Below are positions 34,440-43,612 of a stretch of DNA of 64,000 nt, one piece after another. This DNA comes from Bradyrhizobium sp. CCBAU 51765. Lineage in GTDB: Bacteria; Pseudomonadota; Alphaproteobacteria; Rhizobiales; Xanthobacteraceae. The translations under genes and the position numbers were made by a program. Where the stretch lies: the NCBI RefSeq assembly GCF_015291725.1, contig NZ_CP030038.1, positions 4,453,001 to 4,517,000 on the forward strand, in the 5' to 3' direction. The notes beneath the pieces are model-generated. The model was not told where the DNA came from, searched no databases, and worked only from the letters and a program-made list of their open reading frames with translations. Each line of letters begins with the position of its first letter. Position 1 is the first letter of the stretch.

Positions 34440-35571
34440 CTAGTCCACGTCCTCGATCTCGCCGGTCGTGGTGCCGAACGCGCGCTGCGCCAGCGTCGCG
34501 GCCATGAACTCGTCGAGCTCGCCGTCGAGCACGCCCGCGGTGTCGGAGGTCTGCACGCCCGTGCGCAGATCCTTCACCATCTGGTAGGGCTGCAGCACGT
34601 AGGAGCGGATCTGGTGGCCCCAGCCGATGTCGGTCTTGGCTGCCTGATCGGCGGCGGCCTTCTCCTCGCGCTTCTTCAGCTCCATCTCGTAGAGCCGCGC
34701 GCGCAGCATGTCCCAGGCCTGCGCCCGGTTCTTGTGCTGGGAGCGTCCGGCCTGGCAGACCACGGCAACACCGGTCGGAATGTGCGTCAGGCGCACTGCG
34801 GATTCGGTCTTGTTGACGTGCTGGCCGCCGGCGCCGCCGGAACGCATGGTGTCCACGCGGACATCAGATTCCTTGATGTCGATCTTGATGCTGTCGTCGA
34901 TGACGGGGAAGACCTGCACGCTCGAGAACGAGGTGTGCCGCCGCGCGTTGGAATCGAACGGCGAGATACGCACCAGGCGATGCACGCCGGCTTCCGTCTT
35001 CAGCCAGCCATAGGCGTTGTGCCCGGAGACCTGGATCGTCGCGGATTTGATGCCGGCCTCTTCGCCCTCGGATTCTTCCAGGAACTCGACCTTGAAGCCG
35101 TGGTTTTCGGCCCAGCGCGTGTACATGCGCAGCAGCATCTGCGCCCAGTCCTGGCTCTCGGTGCCGCCGGCGCCGGCATGGACCTCGAGATAGGAGTCGA
35201 AGCGGTCGGCCTCGCCCGACAGCAGCGCCTCGAGCTCGCGTCGCGCCACTTCCTTCTTGAGGTTCTTCAGCGCAGCTTCGGCTTCCGCAACGACGCCGTC
35301 ATCGCCCTCGGCCTCGCCGAGCTCGATCATGCCGATGTCGTCTTCGAGCTCCTGCTCGACCTTGCCGATGCCTGAGAGCGCATCCTCGAGCGAGGTGCGC
35401 TCCTGCATCAGCTTCTGGGCTTTCTGGGGATCGTTCCAGAGGTTGGGATCTTCTGCGAGCTTGTTCAGCTCAGCGAGGCGCGCCGTCGATTTCTCGACGT
35501 CAAAGATGCCTCCTCAGCAGCCCGACTGACTGCTTGATCTCTTCTACCAACCGTTCGATTTCGGCGCGCAT
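34440..35571 (-). CDS. prfB: Peptide chain release factor 2, with programmed +1 frameshift
   Basis: RF2 ends translation at UGA and UAA. The gene is in two frames. Codons 1-23 (MRAEIERLVEEIKQSVGLLR then RHL) stop at an in-frame TGA (35502-35500), and the rest continues in the +1 frame as DVEKSTARLAELNKLAEDPN. The total is 376 residues, the normal RF2 length. Domain 3 carries the catalytic GGQ in MRSGGAGGQHVNKTESAVRL. An ATG at 35408 would give a 322-residue product lacking the N-terminal helix, but it has no role once the frameshift is recognised. It precedes the beta-hydroxyacid dehydrogenase gene. Confidence 0.95.
35500..35514 (-). promoter_or_regulatory. prfB programmed frameshift signal
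   Basis: On the minus strand the order is AGGAGG (35514-35509), CAT, CTT, TGA, then C. This is the classic RF2 autoregulatory site: an internal Shine-Dalgarno-like AGGAGG three bases before the CTT slippery codon and the UGA stop followed by C. Low RF2 slows termination at this UGA and favours the +1 shift to full-length RF2. Confidence 0.95.
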
Positions 35572-35682
35572 GTCGTTCTCTGGTTTCGCGGAACTGTTTC
35601 CGCAAGCATGAGGTTGGGATGTAGCGGCGGTGGCTGCAAAGCGCAACCGCCGGAACTGCGATCGTCTGTCTTGTCCTGAGCC

Positions 35683-38184
35683 CTAGTACAGCCCGCCGGT
35701 GCCCGGCCGCATGAAGAAGCCGGAATCCGGCTGCTGCTGCTGCGACGCCGGCATGCGCCCGTCGGCGTCGGCGACACCGATGACCGAATAATTGTCCGGC
35801 GGGGCGGTGCCCGGCTTGAAGGCTTCGAGGATGGTCCCGCCGGTTTCTCCCGGGCCGGCGCGCATGCCGGTCTTGGCGACGACGCGGACCAGCTTGATGC
35901 CGGCCGGCACCTTGAACGGAACGGCCGGCTTGTCGGCGAGCGCAAGCTTGAGGAAATCGCGCGCGATCGGAGCCGCCAGATGGCCGCCGGTTGCGGCATT
36001 GCCCCGCCCCAGCGGACGCGGCTTGTCGTAGCCCATGTAGATGGCGACGGCGATATCGGGCGAGAAGCCGACGAACCAGGCGTCCTTGGCCTCGTTGGTG
36101 GTGCCGGTCTTGCCGGCGACGGGTTTGCCGACGTCCTTGATGACCGTGGCCGTACCGGCCTGCACCACGCCTTCCATCAGCTCGGTGATCTGATAGGCGG
36201 TCATGGAGTCCAGCACCTGCTCGCGGCGGTCGATCAGCTGCGGCTCGGGCTGGTTCTTCCAGCCGCCCGGCGCATCGCAGCCACGGCATTCGCGCTGGTC
36301 GTGCTTGAAGATGGTGTGGCCGTAGCGGTCCTGGATGCGGTCGATCAGCGTCGGCTTCACCCGGCGGCCGCCATTGGCGAGCATCGAGTAAGCCGTGACC
36401 ATGCGCATCGCCGTGGTCTCGCCGGCGCCGAGCGCATAGGAGAGATAGTTCGGCAGCTCGTCATAGACGCCGAAACGACGGGCGTACTCGCCGATCAGGG
36501 GCATGCCGATGTCCTGCGCCAAGCGCACCGTCACGGTGTTGAGCGACTGCCGCAGCGCGTTGCGCAGCGTCACCGGTCCCTGGAACTTGCCCGAGGAGAA
36601 GTTTTCAGGCCGCCACACGCCGGCGCCCTGGCCCTGGTCGATCTCGATCGGCGCATCGAGCACGACGGTCGAGGGCGTATAGCCGTTGTCGAGCGCGGCC
36701 GAGTAGACGATCGGCTTGAACGACGAACCCGGCTGCCGATAGGCCTGCGTGGCGCGATTGAACTGGCTCTGGTCGAACGAGAAGCCGCCGACCATCGCGA
36801 GCACGCGGCCCGTCCAGGGATCCATCACCACCATGGCGCCGGAGACCTCCGGGATCTGGCGGAGCCGGTACTGGCCCTCGACGGGCTGGCCGTCCTTGTA
36901 GAGCGGATCGGCATAGATCACGTCGCCGGGCTGAAGCACCTGCGAGACCGCCGTCGGCGTCTTGCCCTTCGTGCCGCCCTGCAATGCCCGCGCCCAGCGC
37001 ACGCCGTCGACCGTGACGATGCCGGTCTCGCGCTGCTTGCTGATGGCGCCGCCGAGTTCGCGGCTCGGCTGGAAGCCGATGCGCGCAGACTGGTCACTGG
37101 TCTCCAGCACCACCGCCATGCGCCATGGCGAGATGTCGGAGAGCGATTTGATCTCGGCGAGCTTCACGCCCCAGTCGCCCGAAACATCGAGCTTGCTCAT
37201 GGCTCCGCGATAGCCCTGCTGCTCGTCGTAGTTCACGAGGCCGGCGACCATGGCCTTGCGCGCCATGACCTGGATCTTCGGATCGAGCGTGGTGCGAACC
37301 GACAGGCCGCCTTCATACAGCTTCTTCTCGCCGTAGCGTTCGAAGATGTCGCGGCGGACTTCCTCGGCGAAATATTCGCCGGCGAAGGTGTGGGCGCCGT
37401 TGGAGCGGCTGGTGACGGCCAGCGGCTCCTTGCGCGCCTTGTCGGCGTCGGCCTGCTTGATCCAGCCGTTCTCCAGCAGACGGTCGATCACATAATTGCG
37501 GCGCTCGATGGCGCGGTCGCGGTTGCGGACCGGATGCAGCGTCGCCGGCATCTTCGGCAGTGCCGCCAGATAGGACGCTTCCGCCACCGTCAGCTCGTTC
37601 ACCGACTTGTCGAAATAGACCAGCGAGGCGGCCGCGATGCCATAGGCGCCGAGGCCCAGATAAATTTCGTTCAGGTACAGCTCGAGGATCTTGTCCTTCG
37701 AGTAGGTTTTCTCGATGCGCATCGCCAGCAAGGCTTCCTTGATCTTGCGGGCGAAGGAGACCTCGTTGGTGAGCAGGAAGTTCTTGGCGACCTGCTGGGT
37801 GATGGTGGACGCACCCTGCGGGCGGCGGTTGGAGCCGTAGTTCTGCAGATAAAGCAATCCGGCGCGCGCCATGCCGGTGTAGTCGATGCCGCCGTGCTCG
37901 TAGAAATTCTTGTCCTCGGCGGCCAGGAACGCGTTGATCACGAGCTTGGGCACGGCCTGGATCGGCAGATACAGCCGCCGCTCCTTGGCGTATTCGCCAA
38001 GCAGCGAACCGTCGACCGCATGCACGCGCGTCATCACCGGCGGCTCGTAATCCTGAAGCTGAGAGTAGTCCGGCAAGTCCTTGGAGAAATGCCAGATCAG
38101 GCCTGCCACGGCCCCGACACCGACAAGGAACACCACCGTTCCCGCGGCGAACAGGAAGCCCATGAACCGCACCAGCAAGCGCAT
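35683..38184 (-). CDS. mrcA: Penicillin-binding protein 1A (bifunctional)
   Basis: An 833-residue class A PBP. It has an N-terminal membrane helix (GFLFAAGTVVFLVGVGAVAG) and then a GT51 transglycosylase domain with AFLAAEDKNFYEHGGIDYTG, GASTITQQVAKN, KIKEALLAMRIEKTYSKDKI and ILELYLNEIYLGLGAYGIAA. An OB-like insert (SDISPWRMAVVLE) follows, then a transpeptidase domain with SxxK as GSSFK, SxN as RQSLNTV and KTG as AGKTGTTNEAKDAWFVG. It polymerises and crosslinks murein. The long PBP1A-type form (over 800 residues) is usual in alphaproteobacteria. It lies 227 bases downstream of the amidase gene. Confidence 0.96.
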   Translation of the reverse strand: MRLLVRFMGFLFAAGTVVFLVGVGAVAGLIWHFSKDLPDYSQLQDYEPPVMTRVHAVDGSLLGEYAKERRLYLPIQAVPKLVINAFLAAEDKNFYEHGGIDYTGMARAGLLYLQNYGSNRRPQGASTITQQVAKNFLLTNEVSFARKIKEALLAMRIEKTYSKDKILELYLNEIYLGLGAYGIAAASLVYFDKSVNELTVAEASYLAALPKMPATLHPVRNRDRAIERRNYVIDRLLENGWIKQADADKARKEPLAVTSRSNGAHTFAGEYFAEEVRRDIFERYGEKKLYEGGLSVRTTLDPKIQVMARKAMVAGLVNYDEQQGYRGAMSKLDVSGDWGVKLAEIKSLSDISPWRMAVVLETSDQSARIGFQPSRELGGAISKQRETGIVTVDGVRWARALQGGTKGKTPTAVSQVLQPGDVIYADPLYKDGQPVEGQYRLRQIPEVSGAMVVMDPWTGRVLAMVGGFSFDQSQFNRATQAYRQPGSSFKPIVYSAALDNGYTPSTVVLDAPIEIDQGQGAGVWRPENFSSGKFQGPVTLRNALRQSLNTVTVRLAQDIGMPLIGEYARRFGVYDELPNYLSYALGAGETTAMRMVTAYSMLANGGRRVKPTLIDRIQDRYGHTIFKHDQRECRGCDAPGGWKNQPEPQLIDRREQVLDSMTAYQITELMEGVVQAGTATVIKDVGKPVAGKTGTTNEAKDAWFVGFSPDIAVAIYMGYDKPRPLGRGNAATGGHLAAPIARDFLKLALADKPAVPFKVPAGIKLVRVVAKTGMRAGPGETGGTILEAFKPGTAPPDNYSVIGVADADGRMPASQQQQPDSGFFMRPGTGGLY

Positions 38185-38411
38185 TATCTGTTTATCCGTT
38201 CAAACTCTGGATCAGCCCAGTATCAGCCCCATGGCGCCCCAATGGCCGCCAACCTCACGTCGCGAATTCGCCGGCCTACGCAATCACATCAGTGCCGGAC
38301 TTCCGACGCTTGCCGAGCAGGATTCTCGCCGATTCCGACCCCCTGCGGGGTTTTTATAGAGCGTCCGCTGTGGCCAAACTAGGGCCTTTGGGTCGGGCGG
38401 GATCAACCCAT

Positions 38412-39707
38412 TCAGTTCGGAGTTCCGGCCGTGGCCATCCGCTTGGTCAGAAATCCGTCGATCGCCTGTGCCATCGAGCCCACGGCACGCGACCGCCACC
38501 CCTCGGAGACCAGGTGCTCGAGATCCCCCTTGTTGGAGACATAACCGATCTCGACCAGCACCGAGGGCACGTCGGGCGCCTTCAGCACCCGGAAGCCGGC
38601 GGACTTCAGGGGATGCTTGTGCATCCGCACCGTCGCCTTCATTTCACCCATCAAGAGGCGGGCGAAACGGTTTGAAAAGGTGCGGGTTTCCCTCTGCGTG
38701 AGGTCGATCAGGATATCGGCGACGTCGTTGGGCTCCTCCGCAAGGTTGAAGCCGGCGATCGCATCGGCCCGGTTCTCCGCATCCGCCAGCCGCTGGGCCT
38801 CGGCGTCGGACGCCTTATCTGAGAGCGTATAGATGGTCGCGCCCTGCGCATCGCCCTCGGCACGAGGCAGCGCATCGGCATGAATCGAGACGAACAAAGC
38901 GGCCTTTTGGTTGCGGGCGATCTTGGTCCGGTCATTGAGGGGGATGAAGGTGTCGTCGTCCCGCGTCATCACCACGCGGTATTTGCCGGCCTTTTCCAGC
39001 TTGTCGCGGAGCGCCAGACCAAAAGCGAGCACCAGGTTCTTCTCGCTCTCGCCCCCCGACTGCGTGCCGTTGTCGATGCCGCCATGGCCGGGATCAATCA
39101 CGACCACCGGACGGCCGTCGGCCTTCTGCTGCGCGGCATCCGCGGTTGCCTTGGCGGGAACCGTGGCCGGCGGCGCCTCGGCGATCGCGGGCCGCAACTC
39201 GGGACGGTTTTCAGGAGGAAGCGATGCCACGAAGGCAGCGCGCTCGATCTCCTCCAGTTCGAGCACGAGCCGGGCCGGCTGGCCGTTGGCGGCTTCGACC
39301 ACGTAGGAATTGGCGATCTTTGCCGGTCCCGTCAGGTCGAGCACGATTCGCGAGCCGCCGGGCATGACCAGCCCGTAGCGGAAAGCCTTGATCAGCCCCC
39401 GCCCCCCGCTTCCGGTGCCGGCGGGCAGCTGGAAATTGACTTGCGGCACGTCCACCACCACGCGGAACGGGTCGCCCAGCGTGGCGGTGCGGAAGGTAAC
39501 GGTCCGGTCGAGGTCGAGGATGAAGCGGGTCTGCTTGCCGTCGCCGGCCAGCCGCGCGGCCGAGGCTACCGGAAAATTCGCTGCGGCAACAACGGGCTGC
39601 GGCTGACTTTCCGCAGCAATGAGGCGCGAAGAATCAGCACACGGCAATGCCGCGGTGCACAGCAACACGCCTCCCAGCAAAACCCGTCGACTTGTGCGGC
39701 TCGCCAC
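38412..39707 (-). CDS. N-acetylmuramoyl-L-alanine amidase with AMIN domain (AmiC-like)
   Basis: A 431-residue exported amidase that removes stem peptides from murein during cell separation. A signal peptide (RRVLLGGVLLCTAALPCADS) is followed by an AMIN domain (about 45-150; TRFILDLDRTVTF, FRVVVDVPQVNFQL), which targets the septum. The catalytic amidase_3 domain has VVVIDPGHGGIDNGT, with the zinc His, a second ligand Glu in GGESEKNLVLAFGL, VSIHADAL and a C-terminal VLVEIGYVSNKGD. The start is a GTG at 39707, with GGAGG ten bases upstream. Its neighbour mrcA in the same direction supports a cell-wall unit. Confidence 0.94.
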   Translation of the reverse strand: MASRTSRRVLLGGVLLCTAALPCADSSRLIAAESQPQPVVAAANFPVASAARLAGDGKQTRFILDLDRTVTFRTATLGDPFRVVVDVPQVNFQLPAGTGSGGRGLIKAFRYGLVMPGGSRIVLDLTGPAKIANSYVVEAANGQPARLVLELEEIERAAFVASLPPENRPELRPAIAEAPPATVPAKATADAAQQKADGRPVVVIDPGHGGIDNGTQSGGESEKNLVLAFGLALRDKLEKAGKYRVVMTRDDDTFIPLNDRTKIARNQKAALFVSIHADALPRAEGDAQGATIYTLSDKASDAEAQRLADAENRADAIAGFNLAEEPNDVADILIDLTQRETRTFSNRFARLLMGEMKATVRMHKHPLKSAGFRVLKAPDVPSVLVEIGYVSNKGDLEHLVSEGWRSRAVGSMAQAIDGFLTKRMATAGTPN

Positions 39708-40414
39708 CGATTCCGTGCCTCCGAGCTGCCCTCTTAACGCAATAGAACCACAGGGTTAATCGCTGCTTAATGACAGAAGCGCGAAACTCGCCGACTGTGA
39801 CCGCCGTGCGACGCTTCCCTTGCACGGCTGGCTCATTCCTCGTATGTACGGAATGCTGACGGCCGATATTTCAGGTTGTGTCGCATTCAGCCTCCCGGCG
39901 CTGCGCCGGAACTCCCAAGATTTGGGGATTCCAGCGTTTTCCGCTTCCCTCTAAGACCAGCGCGGTGCGCGGCAGCGAGGTGGAGCGGGTCAGGCACCGG
40001 CGGTGGACGGTCTCGGGTTACCACTCATGTTACCGGGACGGTTCTGACGGCGGCGCAACCCATTAACCCGGTCCCTTGATCCCAAGGGAGCGGTTCGTGA
40101 TCCCCAAGGCGAGCGCGCTCGCGCCGTGCCTGGCCAGCAGCAACTGATTGAAGGGCGGCCTCGCCGCCCAGTGTTTCATACGGGCCGACGCTTGATGCGC
40201 CAGACTGTGCCGACGAAATCTGAAGGACCATTCGCGACGCTGCGGAGTGACAATCCCGCGCGTCGCAACGGTCCTGAAGCTTCCGGTTCGGCAAGGCGCG
40301 AGAGACGGCGTTTCGGCCTTCCCCTCACCCCCGAATCAGGTGGACCGTCGCGTCACCCGGCGGCGCCATACGCGCCCACGGTTTATCGCGTCCGCCGCCG
40401 CCAAGAGTTAAGAC
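39708..40414. other. Long leader/intergenic region before rne
   Basis: These 707 bases separate the minus-strand amidase from plus-strand rne and must hold both promoters. No credible gene is seen: the open frames on either strand lack ribosome sites and recognisable sequence. GGAACTCCCAA and TTGGGGATTCC (about 39909-39933) pair with two mismatches, and a second, stronger hairpin is at 40225-40274. The length and folding potential suggest a long structured 5' leader on the rne mRNA. Confidence 0.5.
40225..40274 (+). promoter_or_regulatory. Predicted hairpin in the rne leader
   Basis: GGACC (40225-40229) pairs with GGTCC (40270-40274), and GCGACGC (40234-40240) with GCGTCGC (40260-40266), separated by a small internal loop, with a 19-base apical loop. 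It lies about 140 bases upstream of rne. RNase E is known to control its own mRNA through 5' leader structures in enterobacteria. Whether this hairpin does so is inference. Confidence 0.35.
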
Positions 40415-43400
40415 ATGCCCAACAAGATGTTGATCGATGCCACCCACCCGGAAGAGACCCGGGTCGTCGTGGTCCGCGGCAATCGCGTCGAAGAGTTTGA
40501 TTTCGAAACCGCCCAACGCAAGCAACTGCGCGGGAATATCTACCTCGCCAAGGTCACAAGGGTCGAACCCTCGCTCCAGGCCGCCTTTGTTGAATATGGC
40601 GGCAATCGCCACGGCTTCCTCGCCTTCAGCGAAATCCATCCCGACTATTATCAGATCCCGGTCGCCGACCGGCAGGCGCTGATCGAGGCCGAGGAACAGG
40701 CCCATCGCGAGGCCGAGGAAGAGAGCGAGAACCGCTCGCACGGCCGCCGCCGTTCGCGCCACCGCAACGCCCGCCGCCGCGGTCATGGCGAGCGTGTGCG
40801 CAGCGACATCGTCGAAGGACTCGAGGTCGGCGCCGATCCCGCAGCCCAGCCCTCGGAGGGCGAGGCCCCGCACACGGAAGGCGCGCCGTACGAGGGCGAG
40901 CATCTGCACGCCGATGCCGAGCACCGCGGCGAGCACGAGGGCCACGATCACGACCACGATCAGGGCGAACATGCTCATGGCGAGCATGATCACGACGATC
41001 ATCATGCCCATGATCACGATCACCAGCGCGATCATCACGACCACGATCACCACCACCATGATCATCACGACCATGATCATGCCGACGCGGCGCCCGCGCC
41101 TGTCGCGGCCGTCGGCGCCGAGCCCGTGGCCGAGGCCGTTGCCGAGCCCCAGGACACCCAAACCTTCGAAGCTCACGTTCCCCAAGCCCATGCGGAAGCT
41201 CTGGCTGAGGCCGTGACATCGGCTGCCGAGCCGGCCGATGCGATGTACGCCGACGGCGAGAATGCCGAGACGTCCGCCGAGGCTGCGGAAGCAACCAGCG
41301 AAGACGACGAAGACGATGACGAGGACGGCGAGGAAGCCGAAGAGGAAGTCGTCGAATCCGTCGGCGGCGACGACGTGCTGGAGGAAGTGCCGGAGCGCAC
41401 CTTCCGTCCGCGCCGTCAGTACAAGATCCAAGAAGTCATCAAGCGGCGCCAGGTGATGCTGGTGCAGGTGGTCAAGGAGGAGCGCGGCAACAAGGGCGCG
41501 GCGCTGACGACCTACCTCTCGCTCGCCGGCCGCTATGCCGTGCTGATGCCCAACACCGCGCGCGGCGGCGGCATCAGCCGCAAGATCACCAGCGCGCAGG
41601 ATCGTTCGCGCCTGAAGGAAGTGGTGCAGGATCTCGACGTGCCCGAGGGCATGGGCATCATCCTGCGCACGGCAGGCGCTTCCCGCACCAAGCCCGAGAT
41701 CAAGCGCGACTTTGAATATCTGATCCGGATGTGGGAAACGGTGCGCGACCTCACGCTGAAGTCGCAGGCCCCGACCCTCGTCTACGAGGAAGGCTCGCTG
41801 ATCAAGCGCTCGCTGCGCGATCTCTACAACAAGGAGATCGACGAGATTCAGGTCGCCGGCGAATCCGGCTACCGCGAAGCCCGCGATTTCATGAAGATGC
41901 TGATGCCCGCCAATGTCGGCGCGGTGAAGCAGTATCGCGACGGCCAGCCGCTGTTCTCGCGCATGGGCGTCGAGAGCCAGCTGGACGCGATGTTCTCGCC
42001 GACCGTGCAACTGCGCTCCGGCGGCTACATCGTGATCAACCAGACCGAAGCGCTGGTCTCGATCGACGTCAACTCCGGACGGTCGACGCGGGAGCACCAT
42101 ATCGAGGACACCGCGCTCAAGACCAATCTGGAGGCGGCCGAAGAGGTCGCCCGCCAGCTCCGGCTGCGCGACCTCGCCGGCCTGATCGTCATCGACTTCA
42201 TCGACATGGACGAGAAGCGCAACAACCGCGCGGTCGAGCGCAAGCTGTCCGATTGCCTCCGGCAGGATCGCGCGCGCATCCAGGTCGGCCGCATCTCGCA
42301 TTTCGGCCTGCTCGAGATGTCGCGCCAGCGCATCCGCGCCAGCGTGCTGGAGAGCTCGACCGATCCGTGCCCGCATTGCGGCGGCACCGGCCACGTCCGC
42401 TCGGTGTCTTCGGTGGCGCTGCAGCTGCTGCGCGGCCTCGAAGAGATCCTGATGAAGGGCGCGACCCACAATCTCGTGGTCCGCACCCGCACCGACGTCG
42501 CGCTCTACGTGCTGAACCACAAGCGTGGCCATCTGCGCGACCTCGAGAACAGCTTCAAGGTCACGCTGTCGGTCATCGCCGATCCCACCGTCAGCGGACC
42601 GCAGGCATATGTGATCGACCGCGGCGAGCAGGTGCATACGCTCGAAGCCGCCAAGGCGCTGCTCGCTGCGCAAGTGGCTGCGAGCCCGCCGCCACAGGCC
42701 GAAGAAGCCTATGACGACGAGGATGGCTTCGACCTGGAGACCGAATCCGAGGTCGAGACCGACGAGACCGAAGGTCTTGCCGACGAACAGGCTGCCGGCG
42801 AGGCAGCCTCCGAGCAGGACGGCCAGCGCCGCAAGCGCCGTCGCCGCCGGCGCGGCCGCGGTGGCCAGCGCGAGGGTGAGTTGCGCGAGGATACCGCCCC
42901 CACGCTTCCCGAAGCGGCCGCGATGGCCGGTGAAGGTGAAGACGATACCGAGTCCGAGCAGGACGGCGAGGACGGCGAGGAACAGGCAGCCCGTGGCGAG
43001 CAGCAGGGCAGCGGCGAGCGCCGGCGTCGTCGTGGTCGCCGCGGCGGACGCCGCCGTCGCGGTGGTGGCGAGGAAGGTCTCGCCGGCTCCATCGGCGACG
43101 AACTCGGCGCCAGTCAGCCGTCGGAGGCGACCGATGCGGTTGCCGATTTCGACGGCTTCGGCAGCGAGCCAGCGCCCTCCATCGCACAGGCCGAGCACAT
43201 CGAGGCGGAGCACATCGCCGAGCCGCAAATCGTGCAGCCCGAACCGCGCGCCGAGGTCCGGACCGAGGCGCCGGCCCAGCCGGAGCCAGCTTCCGCCACG
43301 ACGACGGCAACGTCAGAAGAGGAGTCCGCCAGCGACAAGGCCGCGCGGCGCCGCTCCACCGTCCGGGAAAAGGTGAGCTTCCTGCTGAACAGCCAGCCCG

Positions 43401-43549
43401 AGCCGGCAACGCCGGTGGCGCAGGTGACCGAAGAACCGATCGCCGCGCCCGCGCCGACACCCGAGCCTGCGCCGGAGCCGGCAAGCGAAACCCCGGCGGC
43501 CCCGCGCCGCGCCGGCTGGTGGTCGCGCCGCTTCGGCGGCGGCGAATAA
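40415..43549 (+). CDS. rne: Ribonuclease E with His/Asp-rich insert in the S1 domain
   Basis: A 1044-residue endoribonuclease, the core of the RNA degradosome. S1 starts at RGNIYLAKVTRVEPSLQAAF and is interrupted after YYQIPVADRQ by about 260 residues before it resumes at KIQEVIKRRQVMLVQVVKEE. The insert includes residues of about 160-224 made mostly of His and Asp (HDHDH repeats). The 5'-sensor and DNase I-like parts follow, with the metal-binding Asp residues in SIDVNSGRST and IVIDFIDMDEKRN. The Zn-link is CPHCGGTGH. The C-terminal third is disordered, with Arg-rich RNA-binding blocks (KRRRRRRGRGG) and Glu/Pro-rich stretches. A strong terminator follows. Confidence 0.95.
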   Translation: MPNKMLIDATHPEETRVVVVRGNRVEEFDFETAQRKQLRGNIYLAKVTRVEPSLQAAFVEYGGNRHGFLAFSEIHPDYYQIPVADRQALIEAEEQAHREAEEESENRSHGRRRSRHRNARRRGHGERVRSDIVEGLEVGADPAAQPSEGEAPHTEGAPYEGEHLHADAEHRGEHEGHDHDHDQGEHAHGEHDHDDHHAHDHDHQRDHHDHDHHHHDHHDHDHADAAPAPVAAVGAEPVAEAVAEPQDTQTFEAHVPQAHAEALAEAVTSAAEPADAMYADGENAETSAEAAEATSEDDEDDDEDGEEAEEEVVESVGGDDVLEEVPERTFRPRRQYKIQEVIKRRQVMLVQVVKEERGNKGAALTTYLSLAGRYAVLMPNTARGGGISRKITSAQDRSRLKEVVQDLDVPEGMGIILRTAGASRTKPEIKRDFEYLIRMWETVRDLTLKSQAPTLVYEEGSLIKRSLRDLYNKEIDEIQVAGESGYREARDFMKMLMPANVGAVKQYRDGQPLFSRMGVESQLDAMFSPTVQLRSGGYIVINQTEALVSIDVNSGRSTREHHIEDTALKTNLEAAEEVARQLRLRDLAGLIVIDFIDMDEKRNNRAVERKLSDCLRQDRARIQVGRISHFGLLEMSRQRIRASVLESSTDPCPHCGGTGHVRSVSSVALQLLRGLEEILMKGATHNLVVRTRTDVALYVLNHKRGHLRDLENSFKVTLSVIADPTVSGPQAYVIDRGEQVHTLEAAKALLAAQVAASPPPQAEEAYDDEDGFDLETESEVETDETEGLADEQAAGEAASEQDGQRRKRRRRRRGRGGQREGELREDTAPTLPEAAAMAGEGEDDTESEQDGEDGEEQAARGEQQGSGERRRRRGRRGGRRRRGGGEEGLAGSIGDELGASQPSEATDAVADFDGFGSEPAPSIAQAEHIEAEHIAEPQIVQPEPRAEVRTEAPAQPEPASATTTATSEEESASDKAARRRSTVREKVSFLLNSQPEPATPVAQVTEEPIAAPAPTPEPAPEPASETPAAPRRAGWWSRRFGGGE

Positions 43550-43564
43550 TAGGGACATCCATGA

Positions 43565-43592
43565 AACCGCCCGGCCAAACCGGGCGGTTTTT
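43565..43592 (+). terminator. Rho-independent terminator after rne
   Basis: AACCGCCCGG and CCGGGCGGTT form a perfect stem around a CCAAA loop, followed by T residues. It starts 15 bases after the rne stop and fits an intrinsic terminator on the plus strand. The next gene (43613) starts only 20 bases beyond, so any promoter for it must overlap this hairpin, unless read-through supplies it. Confidence 0.9.
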
Positions 43593-43612
43593 GGTTGGCG
43601 AGGTCAGTTTCG

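Noticed and set aside
40025..40294. An 89-codon minus-strand frame in the rne leader
   Set aside because: No ribosome site, no conserved-looking sequence and it overlaps the predicted leader hairpin.
40925..41080. Short tandem GATCACGA-like units resembling a repeat array
   Set aside because: They encode the His/Asp block of RNase E in frame, the units are irregular, and there are no spacers of fixed length, so this is not a CRISPR array.
40325..43228. A 967-codon open frame on the minus strand opposite rne
   Set aside because: Its sequence is Leu/Ala/Val-rich shadow of the acidic and His-rich RNase E codons, without a ribosome site or any known motif. High-GC genes with strong third-position bias often leave the antisense frame open.
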